In this document: positions 28,619 through 38,270 of the stretch, one piece after another
Layout of the letters: the number at the start of each line of letters is the position of its first letter
How positions within the stretch are numbered: position 1 is the stretch's first letter
DNA from: Yamadazyma tenuis
Taxonomy: Eukaryota; Ascomycota; Pichiomycetes; Serinales; Debaryomycetaceae
NCBI RefSeq assembly: GCF_029203305.1
Contig: NC_089462.1
Span: 1,116,001-1,180,000 of the forward strand
Reading direction: 5' to 3'
Length of the DNA stretch: 64,000 bases
Notes under the pieces: model-generated
Database searches by the model: none
What the model was told of the DNA's origin: nothing
What the model saw: the letters and a program-made list of their open reading frames with translations, nothing else
Translations under genes and position numbers: made by a program

Positions 28619-29620
28619 CTACTGAATAGGCCAGTAGCCAGGAAACAAAAAGTGCATCTTCTCCAAAAGTTCCTTCTTCACGGCCTTAGGGTTTGTGCTA
28701 ACAGAAAACTTCATTGATCCCTTCAAGTCTTCGCCAATTTCCAGTTTACCAGTTTCAAACTCCTTGGAAATCACTTCAATCAATTTCTCAGCCATTTTAC
28801 AGGCATTGGCACTATTAGCCTTCAAGTTTCCAACCACAGTTTCTACAGTAACAGGATCTTCATCAACGTTCCAAGAATCATAGTCAGTAGACATGCAAAC
28901 CATTTGGTACGCTATTTCAGCTTCCCTGGCCAATTTGGCTTCCGGTAAACATGACATATTGATGACCGAGCCTCCAAAAGATCTGTACATTTGAGACTCG
29001 GCTCTTGTACTAAACTGAGGACCTTCCATACAAATCAACGTCAAGTCTTCCTTGTCCTTGGTGTGGAATGTTGGTTCTAAGTTTTCCTTGTCAAAGCCTT
29101 CCAAGAAACCTTGAGCAGGAATAGCTTCCTTAATAAGCTTATAAAGCTTTAAATCGAAGGGTTCACCGAACATGGCGTGAGCCACGAAACCCTTCTCAAA
29201 GAATGTCGATGGACGAATTCCCTTGGTTCTGTCAATAACTTGAGTTGGCAATACGAAATCTCTGGGTTTGATTTCTTGTCTCAAAGATCCCACGGCAGAG
29301 AAAGCGACTATAGCCTTAACACCAAGTGACTTTAAGGCAGCCATGTTAGCCCGGCTGGGAACGTCTGTAGGCAAAAGATCATGATGTTGGCCGTGTCTAG
29401 CCAAGAAGGCCACGGGGAAGCCATCAGCCATTTCACTAATGGTGATGGGAGAAGAAGGGAAGCCCCAAGGCGTAGAAACGGTCAACCTGGCCACTGGCTT
29501 TAAGTTGGGCAAATCATACAAGCCCGTACCACCAATAATAGCCAACTCAACTGGTTTGGAGTATGAGTGAGGTAATTGGGATAATTCAGACATAAGTTTA
29601 GGGAATACTTTCTTGACCAT
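28619..29620 (-). CDS. MEU1: 5'-methylthioadenosine phosphorylase
   Basis: 333 aa (324 if the second in-frame ATG at 29593 is used). Purine nucleoside phosphorylase family 2 features: AIIGGTGLYD phosphate loop, RHGQHH, INMSCLPEAKLAREAEIAYQ.VCMSTDYDSW in the substrate pocket, and an N-terminal TPWGFPSSPI. The enzyme splits methylthioadenosine, a by-product of polyamine synthesis, into adenine and methylthioribose-1-phosphate, the first step of the methionine salvage pathway. Length is as expected for Meu1 (337 in S. cerevisiae). It shares a 134-bp divergent promoter with the next gene. A C-terminal stretch of about 60 residues is helical and charged. Confidence 0.95.
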   Translation of the reverse strand: MVKKVFPKLMSELSQLPHSYSKPVELAIIGGTGLYDLPNLKPVARLTVSTPWGFPSSPITISEMADGFPVAFLARHGQHHDLLPTDVPSRANMAALKSLGVKAIVAFSAVGSLRQEIKPRDFVLPTQVIDRTKGIRPSTFFEKGFVAHAMFGEPFDLKLYKLIKEAIPAQGFLEGFDKENLEPTFHTKDKEDLTLICMEGPQFSTRAESQMYRSFGGSVINMSCLPEAKLAREAEIAYQMVCMSTDYDSWNVDEDPVTVETVVGNLKANSANACKMAEKLIEVISKEFETGKLEIGEDLKGSMKFSVSTNPKAVKKELLEKMHFLFPGYWPIQ

Positions 29621-29754
29621 TTGAATTCAAGAATCAATTTTTCATTTGTAATAAACATGCGCACGAGTCGTGCTAACCGTTCGCGAAAAAGCGTCCACAG
29701 TTTTTCTTCCTTCACTCAAAGGTCATAGGAACAACCTCAAATACACTACGCATA

Positions 29755-30621
29755 ATGTATAAGAGTGGCGTCAAAGCGTTGGTGCGCAATGCCTCCAAGA
29801 GAAGACCAGGATTGTCCCAGCTTCGAGCCCAAAGAGATACTTTCAAACCCCCACAGCTGGTGGCTTCTTCTTCCACATCCTCGCCTCCGTTAAAATACGT
29901 ATCAGTTAAGGAGTTCCCTAAAGCCCCTTCCCATGTGACGTCTATGGATACCAAGGACTTATTTGAAAGTGTCAACATAAGCATAGAGCCGGAAAAAGAA
30001 GATCTTTCGGTGAATTTTGAAATTCCTAGAAAGTTCAGCAAGCAGTACCAGTCATCCATATTAAATCAGAGAGACTTGGCTATGATGAAGCAGCTCGACG
30101 TGATGATGAACACAGACGACGACAAGGTTATTATGGAAAGCCAAATCATTTTGGGAAACCTCTATAGCGATAGAGACTCATTCTCCAGTTATATCCCCGA
30201 GCATCCACTCAAAAAGTCCTTGAGTGGCATGATAAACTTAAACCCTCATTTGAACGATATTGATGACGAATACTTGTGGGATTTGATTCCTCCAGATAAA
30301 TTCTTTGGGTCTAAATTTTACGAGAAAGAGGGCACATTCAAAGAATGGGAGAAGGAAGTAATGGAGGAAAAGAACAAACTTATTGACCACTTGAAAGTGC
30401 ACGAAGCCGAAATATCTGATTTTTTACAAAAATACGGGAAGAACAAAAGCTTCTTGGAGAAGAGAAATGGGAGGCTCAGACTCAACAAGTCTTTGATCAA
30501 AGCTTACAAGCTTCTCAAATCCAAAAACTTGCACGTAAAGAAAATGGATGGAAATGATGGTGAAGACCTTGAGTTTGAATTTGTTATTGATGATTTTGAC
30601 ATCAAGGATAACAAAAACTAG
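29755..30621 (+). CDS. Unassigned protein with a mitochondrial-type N-terminus
   Basis: 288 aa. The first 30 residues are basic, hydroxylated and nearly free of acid (K, R, S, with an RR at 16-17), as expected of a mitochondrial presequence; after that the protein is hydrophilic, with helical charged stretches (EWEKEVMEEKNKLIDHL) and a basic segment near residue 240 followed by an acidic tail. There is no membrane segment. I do not recognise the family. A role in mitochondrial gene expression would fit a basic/acidic soluble mitochondrial protein but is only a guess. Convergent with DGA1. Confidence 0.75.
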   Translation: MYKSGVKALVRNASKRRPGLSQLRAQRDTFKPPQLVASSSTSSPPLKYVSVKEFPKAPSHVTSMDTKDLFESVNISIEPEKEDLSVNFEIPRKFSKQYQSSILNQRDLAMMKQLDVMMNTDDDKVIMESQIILGNLYSDRDSFSSYIPEHPLKKSLSGMINLNPHLNDIDDEYLWDLIPPDKFFGSKFYEKEGTFKEWEKEVMEEKNKLIDHLKVHEAEISDFLQKYGKNKSFLEKRNGRLRLNKSLIKAYKLLKSKNLHVKKMDGNDGEDLEFEFVIDDFDIKDNKN

Positions 30622-30751
30622 ACCCATACTGTAGCATGATTTAATGACACCACTAACCTCACATACTGTAAATAGCAATTTCGGTATTTTCAGTGTATAC
30701 ACATACTTACCTATATAGTACTAAATGCATAATAATGCCATAATTGTTAAT

Positions 30752-32395
30752 TTATTCTACAATGTTCAACACGACATTTTCGTAGCCAAACTTGCACTTG
30801 TTTTCCTCAAAGACCCGCTTCAACTCATCCACATACAATTTGTGGTAGTGATCCAATAGTTCTTGCGGTACTTTGGATCTCTTGAATGACTTCTTCTTGC
30901 CGAATAAGTTTTGAAATGATTGCAGTCGTTTCATATGATTTTCTGTTCGTTCTTTTTCACGTTCTGGTTCATACTCCAGCTCGAATTCAGGATGGTCTCT
31001 TTTATAATCTTGCACCAAGTTCGGTGGTACATATATAGGCCTTCCGATACACACATTTATAGGATTTCTGTAAGGCAAGAATCCAAAATCGTATATGAAG
31101 ATGCCTCGGGCACTGAAGAATGGAAGTGTGAAGGAAAAGTTCTTTTTGAGCCACTTCTGGAACGTGTCACCAATGGTTCCCGGTTTCGGCTGTATAATGT
31201 TGTAAATATCTGCCTCTCCAAACCCGAAAATTGGTACAAGACTGATGTTTCCAAGCTCAATAGCCAACTTCACAAATCCTTTCCTTTTGTTTAGCACCAA
31301 TTTGATTTCTTTCGACACATTGCGTTCATTATTCTCCTTAATTATTTCGTCCTCCTGACTTTGTTTTTCTGCTAGTTTCTTGTATCCTATCCCAACGGTC
31401 GGATGGTTAGTCACTCCAGAGTTCAATAACGATTCCTGCGCTCCACCAACCACAATACAAACTGAGTTGTCACCATTGTTGATCAAGCTTTTGATGTTTA
31501 CGGCTGATGCACTTGTCAACCCCAAACTCAACAAGTAATCTCTGTAGAATGGCAAAGTGAATTGGGTATTCAAGGTTAACGGGAAGATATTCCCAATGTT
31601 AGGGAGTAATGGTTTGTGCTTTGAAGGATCGTAGAACAAGAACCGAAGAAACCGTGCAGGAGGTTCAAACGCCTCATTACGGAGGATGTTCGTGGCAAAC
31701 AATCCCATAACTCCCATAGATATAACTCCATGCGGATGGTACCCAAACACGTATCTAGGACCATTGGAAACCGTTCTATACTTGACATTATCGACTTTGT
31801 TCAAGCGCTTACCGAGCCCTAAGGACTGGAATACCTTGTCCACTATGGTGGTGGAGTTTTCGTTGATCAAATCCTCTTCGTCGTCATCATCCAAATTGTC
31901 TTCGTCCTCAACCACCTCCGAGAAGGTGGGTTCAAATTCACAGGACTTGTGCACACGGATGGGAAAGTAATTAACAAACCATTCCCAAACTATTAGGTTC
32001 TTCACCCAGTTTCGGACTCTGTAATTGGCCTTTCCATTTGTAGGGGTATGTAAATCAAATCCGTACCACCAGATAAAATAAGGAAGTATGATTAGCAACC
32101 ATGAGACCCACCCAAGATACACTAGAAACAAACACAAGGTGAAGAAAAACGGAATGGAAACAGTATGCCAAATGATTCCTATAGTCTCCAAACGTCTGCT
32201 CATGGGAATGTTCAATGGGGCGATATTCAAATATCTTTTACTTTTTCTGTTCCTGTTGAAATATAACTCTGATTTGCTTTTGGTCTCAGATGATTCTGTG
32301 GAGGAGCTAGAAATGGGTGTGGATGGTAGTGAGATAGGGGTGGCGGACAGGGTTGATTTCTCTCCCAGAGGCACATTCCGTTGCCGCAAAGACAT
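30752..32395 (-). CDS. DGA1: Diacylglycerol O-acyltransferase, DGAT2 type
   Basis: 547 aa. Two neighbouring hydrophobic segments at about residues 70-112 insert the protein in the ER/lipid-droplet membrane. The catalytic motif YVFGYHPHG lies near residue 215, followed by the family blocks RFLRFLFYDP, VGGAQESLL, LNKRKGFVKLAIELG, LVPIFGFGEADIY and GRGIF-like SARGIFIYDFG. DGAT2 enzymes make triacylglycerol from diacylglycerol and acyl-CoA. The chain is longer than S. cerevisiae Dga1 (418) because of an acidic insert (residues about 160-185) and a charged loop (about 325-350), as in other CTG-clade versions. Its start lies only 163 bp from the divergent ORC3 start. Confidence 0.95.
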   Translation of the reverse strand: MSLRQRNVPLGEKSTLSATPISLPSTPISSSSTESSETKSKSELYFNRNRKSKRYLNIAPLNIPMSRRLETIGIIWHTVSIPFFFTLCLFLVYLGWVSWLLIILPYFIWWYGFDLHTPTNGKANYRVRNWVKNLIVWEWFVNYFPIRVHKSCEFEPTFSEVVEDEDNLDDDDEEDLINENSTTIVDKVFQSLGLGKRLNKVDNVKYRTVSNGPRYVFGYHPHGVISMGVMGLFATNILRNEAFEPPARFLRFLFYDPSKHKPLLPNIGNIFPLTLNTQFTLPFYRDYLLSLGLTSASAVNIKSLINNGDNSVCIVVGGAQESLLNSGVTNHPTVGIGYKKLAEKQSQEDEIIKENNERNVSKEIKLVLNKRKGFVKLAIELGNISLVPIFGFGEADIYNIIQPKPGTIGDTFQKWLKKNFSFTLPFFSARGIFIYDFGFLPYRNPINVCIGRPIYVPPNLVQDYKRDHPEFELEYEPEREKERTENHMKRLQSFQNLFGKKKSFKRSKVPQELLDHYHKLYVDELKRVFEENKCKFGYENVVLNIVE

Positions 32396-32558
32396 TAGTT
32401 CTGATGGTGGATATCAAAATTTCAAATGTTCAAGGAGGAACCCCAATTTTTTGGTATGTGGGATTGATGAGGCAAATCTTACTAGATTGGGAAGTTTTTT
32501 TTGTATGTGTTTGCGCACACGCGGGACCAGTCTCGCACTAGCCTACCACCAATATATC

Positions 32559-34463
32559 ATGAAGCGACGGTTGGATGATTTGGATCCTAATCACCAGAAA
32601 GCCTTCTACTTTCTTGAGCCCAAGGACTGTAGTATAAATGGCGATGTTCCGTTCTGTCGGCTCAACGCTGGTCTGGAAACGGTACTGGAAGTCGATACTC
32701 GATTTGCACTTTTCAAGACCCAGATGGATAACGTATCGAGAGTAATAGAAAACATCCTCCAAAACACCAATAACGAATTGTTCGAAGACTTGCTTCGGTT
32801 CGTACGAACTCCGCCCTTACTTCCCACTGCATCCAACTTGTTGATCAAACCCATGCATAAATTGCCAGTTGGGTTTTTACCATTGACTACGAACGCGAGC
32901 AGAATATTGCACGATTTCTATGGAATGACTAAAAATGAACCTGTGAAGTTGGTAATTTTGAACAATAAGCTGGGATTTACCAGTATCAAAATGTTTCTTC
33001 GGATCCTTGTTAAACAATTAGAAGAGGAAGAAGAAGAAGAAAAACAAAGTGATGAAGACGACAACAATGAGGAAGACGAAAATAACCAAGAAGAAAACAA
33101 TCAAGAAGATGAGCAGAACGATGAAGAAGATGTGGAGGATATGCCACAAAACAAACTCAACTACAATTTGGATGTCCTCGAGGAGTGGGTCTCTCAGGAC
33201 AAAAACAAAAACGTGACATTGGTTATTGTCATTGAACAAGGTGACACTATAGATCCACAAATATTTAATCAGTTCATCCAGAACATTTATAACTACGGCA
33301 AGAAAGTGCCTATAAAAATACTCATAGGTACTGGAACAAATAACATCCAGCAGTGGGTTTCGAGTAACATAACTACCGAGTTCCGTTTGTTGCTTGACAC
33401 TTATAAGTTTAGAACTGTCACCAACGAACAGCTATTCAGAGACATATTGTATGCAGTGGTGATTCGGGGTAAGCTAGTGTTGGATGATCAGCTTATGACC
33501 ATTATATTGGCTAGATTTCATACCGGTAATAATTCGATCCACGCATTGATAAATGCGTTTAAGATGAGTGTAATGGCCCATTTCTATCAGAATCCCTTTT
33601 CAAGACTTGCAGTAGATACAGTACAGGAGAAAGATGTGAAGATGCTCAGGCATTTACCGTCTTTCAAGAAGTACATTGAATTGCTTCTCCAAAAGCATAA
33701 GCAGGGACTCTGCGAGAAGTCCGAGATCAAGATGTTATTAACCGATGACCATTACTTGATGAAAACATTCAATAATGTCAAGGACCAGTTTGTGCTGTTC
33801 CAATCACTGATAGGAGCTACAATCGAAGAAATCCAACATTTGAGCCCGAATACTGATAAGTTTGAATTATACAATCTTATTCTCCTGGACCGGTTCCATA
33901 ATTCCAAATTGAGCAAGGCCAATAAATACAAGATCAGCAATAATTTTACAACCAACACTGTTTTCAACGAAGTGTTTATCATTTCGTTCCATCAGTGTGG
34001 CCAGCTTCCTAAATTGGAAGAAAACTATGATAACTTGGTGCTTCAGCTATTAAGACCAAATATGAGGAGAATTTTAGAACAGAACATGACTGATTCAGCT
34101 CCATATTTGGATAATGAGCTCACACGATGTTCAGGATCTGGAAATTCGGAGCTAGTAATGCCGAAACTTTTCAATTTACTAGTAGAAGCTCCATCTACCG
34201 TCAACCACTATGAATTCTTCATGGCTTTCAAGCAATCACTCAACAAAGACAAGGTGATCAAGGAATTGAAGGAAAGTATCGGTAAGGAAGCTTCTTCTCG
34301 GCTCACACAAATCCTAGATAACTGCGCTGAGGATGATAAAGAGTGGGAAAAGTTGATCTACTCTTGGTTCTTGCTGACTTGCAATGAGCTCATTATGGTC
34401 GGGTTGTTCAGAGAAAAGCCCAGAGGCGACCATTTCGAGAAGAACATCTGGAAGGGTTTATAA
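32559..34463 (+). CDS. ORC3: Origin recognition complex subunit 3
   Basis: 634 aa from the ATG at 32559 (MKRRLDD). The frame stays open another 157 codons upstream, but that stretch is antisense to DGA1 and reads as meaningless sequence. The protein shows the Orc3 pattern: an N-terminal AAA+-like part (KAFYFLEPKD.., LPVGFLPLT.NASR at about 100-120, FR...HALINAFKMSVMAHFYQNP near 330-350) and a C-terminal winged-helix region (SSRLTQI..., WEKLIYSWFLLTCNELIMVGLFRE). A Glu/Asn/Gln-rich acidic insert sits at about 150-195. Orc3 is part of the six-subunit complex that marks replication origins and loads Mcm2-7. Confidence 0.88.
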   Translation: MKRRLDDLDPNHQKAFYFLEPKDCSINGDVPFCRLNAGLETVLEVDTRFALFKTQMDNVSRVIENILQNTNNELFEDLLRFVRTPPLLPTASNLLIKPMHKLPVGFLPLTTNASRILHDFYGMTKNEPVKLVILNNKLGFTSIKMFLRILVKQLEEEEEEEKQSDEDDNNEEDENNQEENNQEDEQNDEEDVEDMPQNKLNYNLDVLEEWVSQDKNKNVTLVIVIEQGDTIDPQIFNQFIQNIYNYGKKVPIKILIGTGTNNIQQWVSSNITTEFRLLLDTYKFRTVTNEQLFRDILYAVVIRGKLVLDDQLMTIILARFHTGNNSIHALINAFKMSVMAHFYQNPFSRLAVDTVQEKDVKMLRHLPSFKKYIELLLQKHKQGLCEKSEIKMLLTDDHYLMKTFNNVKDQFVLFQSLIGATIEEIQHLSPNTDKFELYNLILLDRFHNSKLSKANKYKISNNFTTNTVFNEVFIISFHQCGQLPKLEENYDNLVLQLLRPNMRRILEQNMTDSAPYLDNELTRCSGSGNSELVMPKLFNLLVEAPSTVNHYEFFMAFKQSLNKDKVIKELKESIGKEASSRLTQILDNCAEDDKEWEKLIYSWFLLTCNELIMVGLFREKPRGDHFEKNIWKGL

Positions 34464-34548
34464 CCCCAAATACGCATATAGTGTGTACATTACTTAAATA
34501 CACGTCGAAAACTTGCCCAGCAAGGTGTAGCTAGGGAATCTGACTTTC

Positions 34549-34890
34549 CTAATCCTTTTCCTTTTCACCAATCAAAGCATTCATTTCTTCATTCAACTGT
34601 TTGGCAGCACCTTCACCATCACCAGGATGGAGTTTCTCTTGCACTTGGTCGGGAATTTGTGCCTCAGTTTCCAAGACATCTTCAGGCTTGCCAACATTGT
34701 CTTTGATATCACTGTAGTAGCTCTTTAACTTTTCATTTGTTTGCTTGAATAACTCAGTATTCTTCAAATGCTCGTGGGACGACACAGATAAAATGACTAA
34801 AAACACAATCAAAACAGCAAGAATGCCGGCAGTGATGAGCTTCTGCGTCCGGAAGAGTTTCTTGCTTATGTTTGTGGAGTTTGCAACCAT
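34549..34890 (-). CDS. Small type II membrane protein, unassigned
   Basis: 113 aa. A short basic N-terminus (KKLFRTQK) precedes one clear membrane segment at about residues 18-37 (ITAGILAVLIVFLVILSV), followed by a charged, helical, acidic luminal or external part. This is the topology of the stem of Golgi glycosyltransferases, but no catalytic domain follows and only 85 bp separate the stop from the ORC3 stop. It may be a true small protein or a truncated relic; the clean ATG, intact frame and typical composition favour a real gene. Family not recognised. Confidence 0.6.
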   Translation of the reverse strand: MVANSTNISKKLFRTQKLITAGILAVLIVFLVILSVSSHEHLKNTELFKQTNEKLKSYYSDIKDNVGKPEDVLETEAQIPDQVQEKLHPGDGEGAAKQLNEEMNALIGEKEKD

Positions 34891-35436
34891 GGTTGAGAAA
34901 GGTTAATTAGGAACGGGTTGAAGCGGAACAGTGAGAATCCGACAGGTGATGAGAAATGCGACTGCGATAAACCTCCGGCGTGTCTGAACAGATATATAGC
35001 CTTGCCTACTAAAATTGGCGCCAAGGCCACCACTTTGGTAGTTCACGGGCCCTTGGTGCTGTCAATGCAAGGCGCGTCTATTAGAATCAGTTAAATCCGG
35101 TCGACCTGATACTATGAGAGATTGAAACTACTAAGCCAGTGTCCGTTGAATTTGGTACACTCATAGCACCACTCATATTCATGACCAAAGCCCTCAAGCA
35201 ATCTAACAGCTACTCCAAGTGACAATTAAGGGACTTGTATATATTATTTTCCCAGGTGTGAGCGGAAATGTGGTTATCTCTGAGTGATGATCTCGACTGC
35301 ATGCCTAGAATGATTTATCCTGGCACAGGAATCGTTGTATGCTTCATTCTTGATGACTTCGGTACTGAAACATTTGCACAGAGACAACGAAGAAAGGAGA
35401 GAAGGGGAAGGGGAGGGGAAGTTGAGAAATGAGAAG

Positions 35437-35544
35437 AACGGAAGAAAGAAGAAGAGCGGAAGAAAGAAGAAGAACGGAAGAAAGAAGAAGAACGGAAGAA
35501 AGAAGAAGAACGGAAGAAAGAAGAAGAACGGAAGAAAGAAGAAG
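35437..35544 (+). repeat. Minisatellite, six tandem copies of an 18-bp purine-rich unit
   Basis: Unit AACGGAAGAAAGAAGAAG repeated six times without interruption; the second copy begins AGC instead of AAC. The + strand is almost purely purine, and the flanks (35390-35436) are also purine-rich. On the + strand it would encode N-G-R-K-K-K repeats. Likely variable in copy number between strains. Confidence 0.95.
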
Positions 35545-36401
35545 GAAACGAAAGAAGCTTTAAGGAATAATCATGTGACTACGGTCTAACAGGATATTTT
35601 TGCTAAATGTGGCAATAAGCACCCGAGGGCTCTATTTTTCACCATTCATATCTGAACTAAACCCAATCGAAAAGCTCTAATTACAATTCAACAGTAGAGA
35701 GATATTAAGCTCTAGGCGGCAATTCAACTCCTGTAGTCAATGTATAAAATAGTCTTAACTATTCCGCCAATCCTTAATTTGCCAATTAAGACAACCTCTA
35801 ATTTAACAGTGGTGTAAAGTTATTTACCGTACATCTCTGGTAGGATCGGATTTGGTCCTGCTTTGGGGATATGAGCGCACGGCGCTTACCACTCCCCATT
35901 CCACAAACTAGACGGAGAAACGAGGAAGGAAAACGCCGAACGATTGCTTGACATGTATGCAGTTGTGAGCCCTGTAAGAGGTACTTGAATTGAACCAAGC
36001 CTTACTCATCCCACCATGTATGACAGGTGGGTAAGACCTGCCTAATTGAACTAAAGGTACATAGGCACTTGCTTTTATTTTAACAATTATTGGCTGAATA
36101 AGTTTTTCCATTGAAACGAAAATGCAATAAGAATTAGAAACTAAAATTCCCCAGTACTTCCCCATGTAGAAAACCTCGTTTCCTATCAACGTTGCTACAC
36201 CAATCAACGTTCTCGCAGTCTAACTTGTAAGTCGATCGGTGCGCATGCAGAAAATTGAAGCCAAGGAGTGAAATTTGATAGGGTGATGGTGGGAGCACCA
36301 GTATGGTTAACGAGATGCTGCGGCAAATAGTACGATGCATAGGCTATTGTTGGATATAAATGACCGGGGTACCGGAGCCTAACACGGTATGTTTATTAGC
36401 A

Positions 36402-36409
36402 CACGTTTT
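36402..36409 (+). promoter_or_regulatory. Possible Pho4 site (CACGTTTT)
   Basis: CACGTTTT, the core of the classical PHO5 UASp1, 189 bp before the start of the glycerophosphodiester permease. GIT permeases are phosphate-starvation genes in yeasts, so the site is plausible. Confidence 0.45.
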
Positions 36410-36597
36410 ATTACGCACGGCAAAAAGCCCTATGCTACAGGAAATGATTGTCCTAATTGAGGCATGAGGCGGACGTGCCATACCCAAAAGACGTGGCTAA
36501 ATGTTCCTGATAGCGATAAAGCTTGAATGCCCCAACCTACAAATTGATGCCAGTTCCCCATTCTGACCAAAACTGTAACTGAAATTTTCTCTTTAAC

Positions 36598-38184
36598 ATG
36601 GCGACTAGAGATCTTCCAAAATCGTTTAAACAGTTATCGACTGGCTGGATCCAACACTTGGATAACGAGATTACCTTCAATAGGAAGACACCATCCCAAA
36701 TAAAAGAGGAAGAAGATCCCAATTATGTGCGTAAGGTTAAGATGAAAAATTTATGGCCAGCCTTTTGTGCTGGTGCCGGTTTATTCTCTGAAGGTTATGT
36801 GAATAATTCCATTTCCACCGTGTCTACCATTTTGTCCAGAATTTATGGAACAGCCTATTCTGAGTCCAATGCTATTTCTAACGTCTCGTCCATTGCCTTT
36901 GTGGGTATCGTTCTCGGACAATTAGGTTTTGGGTATGTTTCTGATCATATCCACAGAAAAGGAGGTATGTTAGTTGCCAACGTCATGTTGATTTTCTTCA
37001 CCTTGTTGACAGCCGTTGGTACTTGGGGAGCTCATGGGTCTCCTGGTGGTCTTTTTGCCGCATTGACCACTTTCAGATTTTTCTTAGGTATTGCTATTGG
37101 TGCTGAATACCCCACGTCTTCTGTGATCGCTTCTGAGTTTGCCAACCAATTGCCTTCTGGTCATAGAAACAGATACTTTGTGTGGTTCACCGATTTCATG
37201 ATTGATTTTGGATTTGTGGTTTCTGCTTTTGTACCTTTGGTGTTGTTATGGATCTTTTCAACTCGTCACTTGACAGCAGTCTGGAGATTGACCTTGGGTT
37301 TGGGGGTCTTCCCTCCTCTTGCTTTGTTTTTTATGAGATTGAAAGTAGCAGACTCCGATGCGTTCAAGAAAATGAACATTAAACGGGTCAAGAAAGTTCC
37401 ATTCCTCTTGATTGCCAAATTCTACTGGTTCAGATTGTTCATTGTTTCCTTTATCTGGTTCTTGTACAACTTCTCTGTCTACTCATTTGGTACCTATTCC
37501 AGTTATATTTTTGCTCAAATCATCCCTACTGACGCTGATGGGAATGCTGACTTGTACAAGACGTTTGGTTGGAACGTTGTATTTAACTTATTCTACATCC
37601 CAGGTTCATTTTTGGGTGGTTTGATGGCTGATTACTTTGGTCCCAGGTTGACATTGGCTATCGGAGTGGGATTACAAGCTGTTGTCGGGTTCATCATGGC
37701 TGGTTGTTATGATTCTTTAGCCAAGCATATTGCTGCCTTTATTGTGGTTTTCGGAATTTTCTCTGCTTTGGGAGAAGTTGGTCCTGGTGATAACATTGGT
37801 TTATTGGCATCCAAAACTTCAGCCACTGCCATTAGAGGAGAGTATTATGGGATTGCTGCTGCTTGGGGTAAAATCGGTGCTTTCGTTGGTACCTGGGTGT
37901 TCCCTGTTATCATTTCCCACACTGACGGTGTTAAGACCCCAATTTTCATTTCTTCTGGTTTCTGTGTCATTTCTTGTATTTTGGCGCTTTTCTTTGTCCC
38001 ACCTGTTGGTCAGGATGCCATTAACAAGGAAGATGATGACTTCCTCAACTACTTGGTTGACAACGGTTTCGATGTTTCTCAATTGGGAGAAAGCGTTGAA
38101 ATCGATGAGCAAGCTCAAAAAGAATCCGAAGGCGACAGTGATGTACAAACAGTCAACGAGATTCTTGATACCAAAAAGCAGTAA
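36598..38184 (+). CDS. GIT-type glycerophosphodiester (glycerophosphoinositol/-choline) permease
   Basis: 528 aa MFS protein with about 12 membrane segments. The signature region LGQLGFGYVSDHIHRKGGM between segments 2 and 3, GIAIGAEYPTSSVIASEFANQ in segment 4, and LFEYVNNS-like SEGYVNNSISTVSTIL at the first segment match the Git1/phosphate:H+ symporter branch. Related CTG-clade genes occur in families (GIT1-GIT4) for glycerophosphoinositol, glycerophosphocholine and phosphate; which one this is cannot be decided. Long cytosolic central loop is short here, and the C-terminus is acidic. A CACGTTTT element upstream suggests phosphate-starvation control. Convergent with a zinc-cluster factor, 86 bp apart. 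Confidence 0.88.
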   Translation: MATRDLPKSFKQLSTGWIQHLDNEITFNRKTPSQIKEEEDPNYVRKVKMKNLWPAFCAGAGLFSEGYVNNSISTVSTILSRIYGTAYSESNAISNVSSIAFVGIVLGQLGFGYVSDHIHRKGGMLVANVMLIFFTLLTAVGTWGAHGSPGGLFAALTTFRFFLGIAIGAEYPTSSVIASEFANQLPSGHRNRYFVWFTDFMIDFGFVVSAFVPLVLLWIFSTRHLTAVWRLTLGLGVFPPLALFFMRLKVADSDAFKKMNIKRVKKVPFLLIAKFYWFRLFIVSFIWFLYNFSVYSFGTYSSYIFAQIIPTDADGNADLYKTFGWNVVFNLFYIPGSFLGGLMADYFGPRLTLAIGVGLQAVVGFIMAGCYDSLAKHIAAFIVVFGIFSALGEVGPGDNIGLLASKTSATAIRGEYYGIAAAWGKIGAFVGTWVFPVIISHTDGVKTPIFISSGFCVISCILALFFVPPVGQDAINKEDDDFLNYLVDNGFDVSQLGESVEIDEQAQKESEGDSDVQTVNEILDTKKQ

Positions 38185-38270
38185 CTGTTCAGCAATCATT
38201 TCTAATATTATCATATGTACAGGTATAAACTTAATTCAATTCAACTGTGTCTATATATTTCTCTCAAACG

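Larger units (their letters stand above)
34891..36597. other. Gene-free region upstream of the GIT-type permease
   Basis: 1.7 kb. It contains an 18-bp minisatellite (35437-35544), a hairpin CCCACC/GGTGGG at 36011-36032, and a Pho4-like site at 36402. A 78-codon ATG frame across the minisatellite is repeat-derived and not called. No tRNA could be folded. Confidence 0.5.

Noticed and set aside
32088..32558. 157 extra N-terminal codons for ORC3
   Set aside because: Antisense to the DGA1 5' end; sequence lacks Orc3 character, and the ATG at 32559 gives the natural start.
35353..35589. 78-codon ATG frame encoding N-G-R-K-K-K repeats
   Set aside because: Product of the minisatellite; no flanking coding character.
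35980..36060. Possible tRNA on the minus strand (GGTTCAATTC box and D-arm-like TAGTTCAATTAGG, hairpin CCCACC/GGTGGG)
   Set aside because: T-stem and acceptor arms do not pair and spacing is about 12 bases too long.
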